Shown here piece after piece: positions 10,884 through 22,310 of a DNA stretch of 64,000 bases. The stretch lies in the NCBI GenBank assembly GCA_963691655.1, contig OY829327.1:81728019-81792018 (forward strand). Reading direction: 5' to 3'. The DNA comes from Toxonevra muliebris (Eukaryota; Arthropoda; Insecta; Diptera; Pallopteridae). The notes beneath the pieces are model-generated. The model was given only the letters and a program-made list of their open reading frames with translations, made no database searches and was not told the origin of the DNA. The position numbers were made by a program, and so were the translations under genes. Numbering within the stretch: the stretch's first letter is position 1; every line of letters starts with the position of its first letter.

Positions 10884-12451
10884 CAGTAGAGCAGTTCAAA
10901 ATCGTAAAAAAAAAAAAAAATCGTCACGTGAAAGCAGTTTTGAGGTTTACCAGCATTTTCTTTTTCTCGTGATTGCAAATCGCTTCGTCAAAAAAAAACT
11001 AAATTGTGAACTAAAAAAAACACAAGCAAATAAAATTTTTCAATCGGTAAATTTTTTACTTCATTGGCTTGTGTTTTTTAATTTCATTTGCTTGTGTTTC
11101 GTTTAGTTCACAAGAAGTTTCACTTCTGCCTTGTGTTCGTCAATACACAATCAATTTTTTTTTTGGAATTAATGCTAGAACAAAAATTGCAACTCTGTAC
11201 TGGTAATGTCGATGAAAATTGTGGACGAACTCTTTTTGTGTGCGACATCTTCATGTAATTCCTTGGACAGTTGCGCCATCTGTATGTGAAATGTATAACT
11301 GTCATAAACTTTAAGATGGCGAAGCTACACCCTAAAAGTATGCAATCATGCTGAAAAATCGTGTTTTTAGAACGTTTTTGTATAAATCAAGAAAAAAATA
11401 AAAAATGAATGGTGTTAGTGAATTTCAACGCTTACTTCCTTTACAAATCAAATCTTCAAAATGCCATAAAATTAACGAATCATCAATTTTTAATCGTAGT
11501 GCAAACTATCATAACAAATAAGGACGTGGTTTCCGTAGTTACCAGCATTTTCGTTTTCTCGTGATTGCAAATCGCTTCCACAAAATATGCCATAAATGCC
11601 CTTTGTTGGTGGCTACACCCGCTATTCATACTTTCTTTTCATTATTGATCTGTTTAAGGAAGCTTATGTCATTTTGTGACGCAGAGAGAACCAAGATTTC
11701 ATGTAACCACGTTTAATCGTAAAAGCAAGCAAGTCTAGACAGGTTTGTTTAGTTTTTTCATCGATAGTGTACAAGCGATCTTCCGCTGTTGTTGTCCCGA
11801 ACATATATAACATGTTCGACTTGTTCGTGATGGCCTACAAAATTAAATACCTCGACTAGGAACTCCACCCAAAAATATTGTTGTTAAGCTTAATGATTCT
11901 GCGTAGTAAAAGACCATCTCTGTCGAGTAATATTTAGATTTGAAATTTTGTTATTAAAATTAAAAACATTAAAATTTTGTGTTTTTTCTAATTAAAAATT
12001 TCTCTACCCCGTATCGTTTAAACCAAAAACTTTTTGAACTCCATTTTATATATAAAAAAGAAAACCTAATCGAATGAGCATAATTCCAATATTGAGAGAA
12101 AATAAATTGACATGGTTTCAAGTGCTTTGAGCACTTGTTATATTTATGAATTTTACCATCATAACGGTACTATATTTCAAAGAAAATTTCAGACTTATTT
12201 TTTTAACACCAAATACAGCATCTACTACTTATATTTATAAAACTTAATAAAATCTACTTTGGTTATTTATTCAGCAGCTATAGAAAATATAACTAAAAAT
12301 CATCCGAAAAAGTCGAAAAAATGCACATTTACGAAGTGCATCCACCGATTTCGATGAAATTTTAGTCAATGACTGCTTAGGGGATGGGCCAACATAATCT
12401 ACCGGATTTTTTGAATTTAGAAAAAGTTGTACATTTTGAACTGCTCTACTG
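10884..12451. mobile_element. TA-flanked non-autonomous element with CAGTAGAGC termini
   Basis: The two ends are perfect inverted repeats over 19 bases, CAGTAGAGCAGTTCAAAAT at 10884-10902 and its complement at 12433-12451. Each is bordered outside by TA (10882-10883 and 12452-12453). TA target sites and CAGT termini are features of the Tc1/mariner superfamily. The 1,568-bp interior has no recognisable transposase. It contains a 34-base inverted repeat (11004-11037 with 11080-11113) and a ~46-base direct repeat (10949-10994 and 11538-11583). The element may be a composite in which other sequence has inserted. Confidence 0.7.
11004..11113. repeat. Inverted repeat with CACAAGCAAAT arms
   Basis: The left arm 11004-11037 reads TTGTGAACTAAAAAAAACAC followed by AAGCAAAT. 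The right arm 11080-11113 is its complement with few mismatches. The loop carries a third partial copy (GGCTTGTGTTTTTTAA). Confidence 0.75.
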
Positions 12452-12492
12452 TAGAGTGTAGTTCTGTAAGCGTTTTTTAAAGGTGTCACAAT

Positions 12493-12986
12493 CACGGTTG
12501 CCACTTACTCATTTTATTTTGTACCAATATTTACAAAAAAATGTACCAAATGGGAAAAATTGTACCAAATTTTTATATAGAATAAATAACTTTATTAAAA
12601 GCTTTTTGCCAGTTTATTTTATAGCATTATATTATTAAGAGTATTGAATTAAAATTTATTCCTTAATTTGTTTTTTTATTGGACTCAAGTCAACAAATTT
12701 TCTTTCAGCAGCAGCTGAGCTATAAGGAATATAAATTTAGTTGATTCTTTAAACAACATTTCGTCTACCCCATTTTTAATACAACTTACTTTTTGCCAAA
12801 AAATTGCTAATTCTGAACAATTTTCTAATTTCCAAAGTATTTCGAAAATATGTTTACAATTCTTGATTACTATAAAAGCTAACTTTGCCCACAGAATGTA
12901 CCAAATTTTGAAAACATGTACCTAGCGCAGAAAAATGGAAAAAAATTTACCAGTTTTGGTAGAATTGTACTAAAGTGGCAACCGTG
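12493..12986. mobile_element. hAT-like MITE, perfect 14-bp TIR and 8-bp TSD
   Basis: A 494-bp non-coding element. Both ends are the perfect inverted repeat CACGGTTGCCACTT. The flanks are the perfect 8-bp duplication GTCACAAT (12485-12492 and 12987-12994). The interior is rich in GTACCAAA and TTTGGTAC words. The 8-bp duplication and GTTGCCA-type termini point to the hAT superfamily. It has no transposase and is therefore non-autonomous. Confidence 0.85.
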
Positions 12987-12994
12987 GTCACAAT

Positions 12995-15388
12995 TTTCGA
13001 TTTTTGTACATTAATTTTAGAGTTAAATTTGGCTGGGTAAGTTTAATTTTTAAGTCAGCTTTTTCGACGCAATTAATTTGATTAAATTTGTTTTCAAAAT
13101 CGGGGCCAACGATTTTAGTTGTTCTTTTTAATAAAAAAAAGGAGCAAATTTAATCATTGTTTTTTAAACCACATATTTTTCCTAATTGTTATGTAGCAAC
13201 CGACTTTGCCCTCCGGAAAATTTCGATTTGAAAATTTTGAATATGTAAATTCTAAGTTTTCTAGAATTAAAGCTATTTAATAAAGTTAAAACCTCTTTAA
13301 TAATTCGATAGATAAGAATTGGTTTTGAACGTATCCATTTGATTTGGGTTTTAATAATGATTTTCTAGAGTCCTGACCGCCAAAAAGTGAACGACTTTTC
13401 GTAGGTCTCCCCTATATAGGAATGGTCTTTATTTCGCTCTTTCTCTCTCATTTTTTCTTTTAAATTTATTCATTTGGCTTCAAAAATAAAGTATTTAAAT
13501 TTTTATTGTAAATCGGGAAATTGGAGAATAATTTGTGAAACAGAAAATAGTGAGGAACCTATTGAGGTTGAAAAAAAAATAATTCAGAAACTTTTACAGA
13601 CTTAATTGTAAAGCAAAAGTTCGTGACATATTAATATTTTGTTCGAGGCATTTAGTTGCTTAATTAAAATAATGGGTTTTTGATGTAAAATAACTTGATT
13701 ATTGGTCAATATTTTTTAATTGGGTTGTTTTAGATACATGAAAGCTGATATTTTAAAGTTTTTCTATAAATTTACTCCGCTGCAATGTATTCACCTTTCC
13801 TTTCACCACAAATCGGAGAGGGTTTTCGAATGCCTGTCACGATGCTCGAATAATTTTTTCGTCAAGATGTTTCTATTCTCTTTCCAAGAACTTATGAAGA
13901 GCAGCTGATGGTGACTGTTTTTCCCGCATTAGCCTTGGTCTGTGAAATAATCCAAATAGAGTAACCTAACAGGTTTAGATTTAGCAACGACGGCCAAATC
14001 ATGCAAAATGAACTAAGGAACGTTTTTACGCCAGCCAGCCTCTAGAACTTTTTCTCGGTAGATATGTTGGTTTATTTTTACTTCTTTCCCTCCCATCGGC
14101 AAAAAAATGAGCAGAGAACGACAGTAACCTGAGCCCAAACTATTAATTGCGGGAGTATATTGTATATTTGAATAAAAAGTCGTACTTGAGCTCGATTAAA
14201 AGTAATGGGGGAAAAACATAAATATGATATCTTTTTGCCCGGCACATATTCAGTTCGTGCTTTGTCATTAGCCAAAGGCCAAATTGAGCACCTGTGAAAA
14301 TCCATCACCAAAGGAAACTGTACAATTTTAGCTCTCACATATCAAAGTAACCCAAATGGCATCAGCACAAAACCCTCTCAGATTCGTCACTATTGAAATG
14401 AACAATCTTCAGTTTTATCCAATAACAAAGACAAATAATCGCAATAAATTTAAGCTGTAGAAAAGTATAGCGCTTTTCAAATTAATTGGAGTGTATATCT
14501 ATTTGTACTACTTACGGGCAATTACACACATATGTGTGTAATAGAAAATTAATATACATCCTCATAGACAGATTTGTCTATGTACTAAATGTTCATATCT
14601 CGAATATTCAACCCACATGCTGTATTACATTCCTTCTTGTATTACACGCACATAGACGCCCAGTGCTCGTATGCATATCCTGAATTTATGATGTCCAATG
14701 CGGTTTTCTCTTACAGCTCTACACAGAATTAATACTGGCAGCTTTTTGCAATAAAAGCTACACCATGCTTAGCTACTATGACTACTATCACTTACCAAAT
14801 ATCAGCAGCTGACAAACATAAATGCATTCTCGATTTCGCTGTAGCATACTTCCAATTTATATATGGAGATAGACACAATGTATGCATGTACTTTGTATGT
14901 ATTTGTGCTAGTCCTTCAATCCTTCGTGTATCATTTGTCATATAAAATTTTGCATTGTGGTTATGCTGCTGCTGTTCATACAAAATATGCTTTATCTCGA
15001 CAAACATTTCTGTAATTTTTTATCTGTGTAAAAATTTGCTGAAATTTGAAGCTGTTAATGTGACAGTGCAAAGTTGTCAGTTTTATGTAGTAATTTGTTA
15101 TTGTCGCTGGAGAATATTGTGCAGCATTTCAGCATTTTGAATTGTTTTGTTTTTTCTTTTTTTATGTTGGTGGTTAGAAATAGTGGTGTTGTGGAAAGAA
15201 ATAATATTTAGTAAGTATACAAATAGAATAGAACCTTAAATTTATTCAAGATAAATACCCTGCGCTTGATGCAACCATAGAAATGACAAAGCCGGCGAAT
15301 TAGCAAACGGGTAATTAGTTTCGATTAAATTTTCGAAATTGGATCATGGCATCTAGTACCGGGTTCGAAATGAGTTAATAGGCAATGG
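12995..15388. other. No recognisable gene
   Basis: AT-rich DNA with short frames on both strands that carry no motif I recognise. A short phrase CCTGACCGCCA near 13374 recalls Tc1-type ends but has no partner. Confidence 0.4.
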
Positions 15389-15396
15389 CCCTGGGA

Positions 15397-15912
15397 TAGG
15401 GTAGCCAGATTTTTTTATCTAAAAAATCAGTACATTGGACTTGAATTGTATAAAAAAAAACTAATAATGTGCGTTTCGAGTTGATTTCATTTCTAAATAT
15501 TCCAAAAGGTGCCAATTTCCATTATGGGTGGTGAAGCATTTGGGATTTCAAAGTTTCCCTACGTATTAGATGGTCAATATTTCCAATTATTTATTATATA
15601 TTATTATTTCAATATTTCCAATTATGAAAGACCATGAAAAAACTAATTTATCTAAATGCAAAAAAATTCCGTCCCCATGCTTGCCAGTGATTTTACAGAG
15701 CAATGTGTTCGTCATCCTCCTTTGATTTGTCTAATATTGGAACTTAATGTATGAGAAAAATCAGTATAAAAATAATGCAAAATCAAAAAATAAGTAAATT
15801 TGCGTGCTGATTTCAGAATTTTAAAACCAGTACTACTTAAAAAAAAAATCAAGAAAATCAGTACATACATATATGGTATGTACTGACAAAATCAGTATGT
15901 CTGGCTAACCTA
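15397..15912. mobile_element. hAT-like MITE, TAGGGTAGCCAGA termini
   Basis: A 516-bp non-coding element. The ends are TAGGGTAGCCAGA on the left and TAGGTTAGCCAGA read inward from the right (12 of 13 identical). The flanks CCCTGGGA (15389-15396) and CCCTAGGA (15913-15920) match in 7 of 8 positions, as expected for an aged 8-bp duplication. ATCAGTACAT words lie just inside both ends in opposite orientation, typical of subterminal binding motifs. Confidence 0.78.
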
Positions 15913-15920
15913 CCCTAGGA

Positions 15921-18080
15921 TTAAAAAAAAAAGAAGAGTTACATTTGGCAATACATTCAGAGCAGAACATACTGTTGTAGAAAAAGTGCTTGTATAAAAA
16001 ATATCTGCCGCTCTTTGAACTCTGACTAACTCATTCTTCATATCTTTATGTCTAGCTTAGGTTTAAAAAAGTTCCAGTTTAAATAATTTAGATCACAAAA
16101 AAAAAAAACAAACAAAAAACTTTTCATTTCAATCGAAAACATAAAATGAATAAATAAAAAAATCTCAAATAATTGCAGACAAAATTAAATCGAATGTCAA
16201 ATTACACAATGAGAATTCATTAAAACAGCAAATCAATGCAAAATCAATTTCTCTGTTTTTATTTTATTTTATTATTTTTTTTTTTTTTTTGTGAAATGAA
16301 TTGAAAATGATTTTCATAGTAATAAAAACCTCATGCTTTTCAGGAAAAAACCATATAAAATAAAAATAACAATAATGTTAACGCGACCCTAATCAAAGCG
16401 ACGAAGTTGAATGAAGGAGTTTTTTGAAGAACACAATGTCACCTGTGTAGCTGGAATGGTGAGATGCTGGTGCTCTGACTGCTATTTCGCATTTACCTTC
16501 TTCAATTTCAGTAGCACATGCATATCACTCTACAACCAGCAGGTTTAATTTTATTCGTATAAGGTTTAAAGTTGTGCCCGTATGGCTGCTTGTTCCCTTA
16601 ACTACTTCCTATGTATTGTATGTGAGTTAAATGTATACCAACTAATGCCGAATACGAAACGTAAGGAACTTTTCAATTTAATTCAACAAATGCGGTGAAT
16701 TTGCTAAGCAAATAATAATAATAAACTTTTCATTTTGCTTGCTTCATTTTTGTATTTGGCATTTGGCATTTGCATTTATATTTTCAGTATAGTTCAACTC
16801 TGTTCTGTTCTGTTCAGTTCAGTTTAGAGTTTCCTTTACTTTGTACCTACTACTCTTTTTTTCAAGCTAAATGGAAAAGTACATTTATTTTTGTTTGTTT
16901 TTTTGTAGGAGTGTATAAATATAATAGGCGGTTCACATTTGGGGTCGCGTGGGTGTGATGATGTCTAGCAATTGTTTATAAAGTTTTCATATAAAAGCAA
17001 AAAACATTTTTTTTTTTCTATTTTCCATTCTATCTACTACTATTTATTTGAATAAAAAATAAGTAAACTTTGAAATTTGTATTTGGGTGAAACTCCTATT
17101 TTTGTTGTTGAAAGGGGACGGGCGGATGAGTGCTAAAGGGTGCTTTGCCGAGCCGAGCAACAGTGTTTTGGCAGGGTGTAGATTGCTGGTGATTCAGTTA
17201 CTTTTATTATTTCAAGTAATTTTGGCAAATAGCATGAAAATTACTTTATGAAAAAGTTTTGCAGACAATTTGCTGAAGGTTTTTTTGTTTGTTTGTTTTA
17301 TTTTTGGGGGCATCTTCCCCTACCCCTAAAGCAAAACGTATACGGATACGTTAAATATGTGAAGTGCTTCTTTACTTTCTGGTTCCGTTTTTATTGTAGC
17401 AATTTTATTTATATATCTTTTGTTTGCATTTTGAGATTTATGCCATCGTTTTCAGTTGAAAGCATGACTGGCAATTATATTGACAAGTTTATTTTTGATT
17501 AGAGTTTTTTTGATATTTCTATTTGTTTTTTTTTTTCAAATTTATTTTACCCTTTACTTTTTATTTCTATTCTGAGCTGAGGGTTGAAGAAAACATACAT
17601 TGAAATGATATGAAAAAGATTTGTAAACGACATTTATTGACATGGAATCAGTTAAAAATTACTTTTGGGTAAAGTTTAATTTCTCAATGATTTAAAAATT
17701 TTAAGAATCAGTCGAATTAAACCTTAGTGGAGGTAATTTTCGTATTTGTTTAATCCCAAAGTCTTCCCCTTGGATCCACTAACGCTCAGATAGCCAGAGC
17801 ACTGTATTCTTTTGAGATACCCTCGAAGCTTACTAAATAAACTACGCAAGACAAATTAAGTTTGTAAATTTGAGTAGTTTGAATCTCCGCAGATTGTAGG
17901 GTACAACACAGCGTAATCAGCAGCGTAAACAAAAGATCTTACCAGGTGCAATACGAGGCGTATAGTAGTTTCACTGCACATATATATTACGGGAACAAAT
18001 ACTTGGTGTATGATTGTGCCGAGACTTGAACCCAGTAATTCGAGGCTTTGATCAAAAAATATCATATTTATGTATCAAGA
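15921..18080. other. No recognisable gene
   Basis: AT-rich low-complexity DNA. Long T runs at 16274-16290 and 17528-17537. No domain-bearing frame. Confidence 0.4.
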
Positions 18081-18084
18081 ATAT

Positions 18085-18245
18085 ACGCAGAAAATGGAGA
18101 CGCCGGAGCACATCTTCCTGCACTGCGCTGCACTCATTCATAGGAGGAAAATATATCTGAGGCAATACTAATCAGATACTTCGAACTTCAGAACCTTGGA
18201 GTCTTAATCTTTGCTGAGATTTGTTGGTCGTAAATTCACTATAAC
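18085..18245 (+). pseudogene. LINE ORF2 C-terminal fragment (ETPEHIFLHC)
   Basis: Reading plus from about 18094, the peptide METPEHIFLHCAAL followed by IHRRKIYL and, after a stop, SLLRFV is visible. ETPEHI-x2-HC-x-AL is the familiar cysteine/histidine region near the C-terminus of I/R1-type non-LTR retrotransposon ORF2, downstream of the RNase H domain. Two in-frame stops interrupt it. It is an isolated tail fragment: neither reverse transcriptase nor RNase H is seen upstream. Confidence 0.6.
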
Positions 18246-18419
18246 CATTTTTATCTCTCTACCTAGTGCCCATACCGAGATAACTTGTTAGATGTGATTA
18301 ATCAAATATATTTTTGAACGTCGCCATTGAGAAATTTATAAAATATTCGCCCGTAGAGATGAGCGATTACGACGAATTTTGTTTTACAACAAAGAGAGAA
18401 AAAAAATGTGATTTTAACA

Positions 18420-19145
18420 GTTCATCGCTGAACTCATCAACTTTCCCAAAATGTAAGATTAACTCTGAACGGAGTTAATTATACTCTGACAGAAAGTTTA
18501 AAATAAATCAAGTTATCATTTCGAATTCTGTATTTCATTGTGAAAAACTTGTGTGATTAATATTCAATTTTAATTCCTATCCTATTTGGTGTTAATAATT
18601 GTGAATTTTTTATCACTGTATAATATGATGTGAACTATACGGTGGTTACATTGAATTCTGAAGTGAACCACTTTTTATATTTTTATTTATACTAAAGTAT
18701 CTGTGAATATCATATATTTATCCAGTAAATTAATAAAAAACTAATAAAAACATAAAAACCGAACTTTTTTTAACTTTTGATTCAAGAATTTTAACTTGTT
18801 AATTGAACTCTTTTAAGGGTTGGGACAATATTCTAGTCTAAGTTAGAGCAACTCTTTTCAATGTTGTCTGAAGACTTTCACGTGGTTTATTGTACTCTTT
18901 TGGGGGTTGAGGTAACATTTTGAGGAGTTGATTCAACTCCCAGTCGGAGTTCAACTAACTCTTTTTACATTTAGTTCAAGATTTTCAAGTAGTTAATTAA
19001 ACTCTTTTGAGAGTTGAATGAACATTTTACGGAGTTAGTATAACTTTTTTATTATCAGCTACTTTAAGAATTTGTATTCTTAATATAACTCCTTACCGGA
19101 GTATAACTCACTCTTCGGAGTTGAATATTACTCTTTTCTGGTTTG
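18420..19145. repeat. Degenerate GAGTT/AACTC repeat cluster
   Basis: Around ten short imperfect palindromes of the form AACTC-(4 to 8 bases)-GAGTT, for example AACTCTTTTGAGAGTT and AACTCCCAGTCGGAGTT, are spaced over 700 bp with similar connecting phrases (GTAACATTTTGAGGAGTTGA). A related stretch is at 56540-56640. No coding frame. The nature of the element is unknown. Confidence 0.55.
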
Positions 19146-19419
19146 GCTAAAAACCATTAACGAAAACAGTTAATATTACTACAAAAATTGTGGTATTTAC
19201 TCCGCAATTTTTAGAGCGCAGTTTCTTAAACGTATTCGAGTCAATCTTTCGCTTTACGAGCATCCAATGGCCCACAATTGGAGAGCCATTGGTACAACTG
19301 ATTTTGGTTGCAAATGATATGACCGGCACTGTATGTATACTGTACTGTGTGTTCAGAAAATGTATTCCTATTCAGTTTGAACTTCAAATAAAGTATATGT
19401 TTCAAATCATAACATTGAA

Positions 19420-19627
19420 AATGGATTCCAATTTCAATCAAAACCAAATTGAAGAAACACACGATACTGAGGATGATGATACGGAGAGCAAAGCACAATT
19501 ACAAACTGTAACCGGAAGCGATAACGATACGCCAAGTTATGAAAGTGACGCCTTTCTCAGTTCTATGCACACACATATAGTAATATATAGTATAAACCAA
19601 AACAAAAAATTTAGCTGGCTGAGCTGA
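19420..19627 (+). CDS. Candidate coding exon, function unknown
   Basis: An ATG at 19420 in a favourable insect context (GAAAATGG) opens a frame of 68 codons ending at 19627. The first 47 residues are polar and acidic (QNQIEETHDTEDDDTESKAQ, then a Ser/Thr/Asp-rich stretch) with mixed codon use, unlike the Phe/Tyr/Ile-rich noise frames elsewhere. The last part (HTHIVIYSINQNKKFSWLS) looks non-coding and would be intron if a GTAATAT donor near 19579 were used. The frame is open upstream to 19190, but those residues look like noise. No family is recognised. It could be the first coding exon of a host gene or a chance frame. Confidence 0.3.
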
Positions 19628-20639
19628 CGGTTAACAGGAGTGGCTGGTGAGCGTTAATCGAAGATTTGACTGAGCTTTTTGGAAAATTGAATACAGTCAA
19701 TGGGGAATCCACGAAGGTACAGCATCAGACATTCTAATGAATAAGTAGAAAACCTGAGTGTGGGTGAGGGTGTGTTGTAGTAGACATATTTTCAACATTC
19801 TATATTTTTCACTGAATTACTATACTAATTGATTTGTGGAATATCCTTATTCACTGATTTTTTCGTTGATTTCCATAACAATTTATTTATAAATATTAAA
19901 ATAATGATACGAAGTATTTCTTTTTTTAACCCGGCCAAAGCTGGGTAGATTGTATCTAGTGTTTATACTAATGTTTACATAGTAACATAAATACTTTTAC
20001 TAAACTAAATAGAAACATTGTATTTCTGAGTTAAATTTCAGTCGAATATAATCATCATTACGTAAACTCACATATAGATATACATATGGCTGTATGTGTT
20101 TATGTATGTATATGAATTTGTATTTGCGCTACAAACTAATTTTAATATTTTCAAATACATGTACACAATAACACTTTTATACCCACATTTAAATGCGTAT
20201 ATGAAAGTTTTTGTGTGTGTGTGTGCGACAAGTGTTACTAACAAATTTAATGAAATAATACACTGGACAAAATTTACAGTGGAAAAGAAAAAACACAACT
20301 ACTTATAACAGGGAGCTATGCAAGTTAAGTTAAAGAAGTGAAGAGGTAAAAATGTTTTAAACATTGTGGGAACCACTTATTCCTATTGCTATTCTTGTCA
20401 CCCATCAAAATATCCCCACTTTCTTATGATACTTACTTTCATTTTTGGTGCGTTAATAAATTACTTAAGGTTAGGCCCAAATTTAGATTTTACTGCTCCA
20501 TCACTTACATTCCTCCGTCAAGATCACCGTTACTCCCACTAAGCTCTCTGGTTAGCTTCAAAGTTTTGCTTCTTAGCCTTGAGTACGTTTTTGGTGTATT
20601 TTATCACAAGCCGCTAGTTTTCATTGCCTAGCTTTTTTG

Positions 20640-22310
20640 CCATAACATTTTCGGTGATTAAAACACCAATTTAACTTTCAAGGTGCTTTCTTTTCTCTAT
20701 CCATCGTTTTTACCTAATTGCATCAATCTCCATCCTTTTATGGGCAATTCGGTCGTTCAGTTTTCTTTATTTTGTACAGCGACTTTTGAAAATGTCCATG
20801 ATCTGATAGGAACTAAGTTATGTAGTTCGGGATTAATCTGGCCGTTCATCGTTTGGAGCTTTCCATTGCTATTGCCAATCGCTCCTCGTCTGTTGTTCCA
20901 CTTATACTGTTACTTTTTAAGTGAGATTGCTCATCGTCGTTTTTAGTAGTCGTAGTTTTCTCTGTATGTGGACGATAAGACCTATGGATTTCGGTCATCA
21001 GCAAGACCGCTGCCCCTGAAACCGTGCGGTACGCTGAGGCTACGCTCAAAGTTGTTATTCTCTACACAGATATTAATTATTTGCTCTTGATTCTACCCTC
21101 AGCGTACCAGCTCTCACTAAGCAGCAGTAGAGGTGAATATTGTAGCATGGCTACCTGCCATTAGTTACCTTCGTTAGCTGGAAATTTGACAGACAGCCGA
21201 TGTTCGCCATATAAGTCTGCTGAGCGAAGCTTTTGTTTTGGTTGCTTTGATCGTTACATGCTGCAATTGAGCCAAGCAAGTTCGCTTGCAATCCAGTCAT
21301 AGCCCTAGATACTTCAAAACAACCCGTGTTGTGATTACTTCGTCACCAACGTGCGATTCCAGTTCTAGACTAGAACTTATTTTTGCTAGTGTGGCCTCTA
21401 ATTGGACTCTAGTCCATGTGAGTTTAGCTACATGTGACTTCCAGTACCAGTACCAGTACTCGGACGCTGTTGAATTCTTTTTAGGAGTTCAAGATCGCCA
21501 ATAAGACCACCGGTCTCGGGTAGTGGATTCCTTGTTATGTATCTTCAACCGTTATATCATATAGAGAAGTTCATCCGGTGGTAGCGCCTTCGGGTTACCT
21601 TTTCTTTTACTGATGTGAACCAATAGTTATATCTTCTAGACCTCGTTGCATTCTAGTTCTCTTAAGACATGTGTGTTTTTATAGCAGTTGAAGGCAGCTG
21701 ATGGCGACCGATTTTTGTATTTCTGATGGGATTCTGTTAGGGACGATTTCATTGTCTCTTCGCCAAGTTCAAGGGTCAGATCTTTGATTCGAAGTTTTCA
21801 CGTAGCCAAGGTCCAAGAAATTGTTGTTAATCTCCTTGCGTCGATCTTACCATTTTTCCTTCTAACTTACATATGTATGTCGATAGCAGTATTAAACTCC
21901 TTCCTAGCTTTCTTGAATTCCTCGGTTTCAGTAGAGGCAGTGTCCCAGATGTGTCCCAGATAAGCTTCCACCCGCATCGCAAACAGGTGTGTCTAAAACG
22001 AGGGATATTCTCTTGCCACCAGTAGCTGATCTGCTATTGTTCTAGTTTTACAAGCAAGGTTGACACTAGGTATCTTCCAATCGGTCTCTACGATTATGGT
22101 AATGCGGTCACACTTTTTATTTAGAAAAGTTTCATTTACGATTTCCCTTGGTACTGTTCGTAACTGCCTTTATACCATTCTCTGCTTCAATCGAGTATGT
22201 GTTGATGGTTGATCTCAGTATAGTCCACTGACACTTTCCAATTCATCATCTTGTCAGTATGTTGATTGCCTCAGAGACTTGTCTAATACCTTGTCATCTG
22301 ATGATGGTCG
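20640..22310 (-). pseudogene. Strongly decayed R1/I-type LINE ORF2
   Basis: Reading the minus strand, scattered frames recover pieces of a non-LTR retrotransposon polyprotein in the right order. Near 22270-22220 lies an endonuclease end (KMMNWKVSVDYTEINHQHI). Near 21945-21885 is a linker with TETEEFKKARKEFNTAI. Near 21045 is the ASAYRTVSGAAVLLMT motif typical of the region after the reverse transcriptase. Near 20890-20845 is WQxQWKAPNDER followed in another frame by TARLIPN. The catalytic YADD region was not found. Many frameshifts and stops are present. The block is visibly less AT-rich than its surroundings. Clade is uncertain among R1, LOA and I groups. Confidence 0.7.

Noticed and set aside
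13374..13390. Second Tc1-type end (CCTGACCGCCA)
   Set aside because: Ten-base resemblance to the end at 4728, with no transposase or partner terminus near it.
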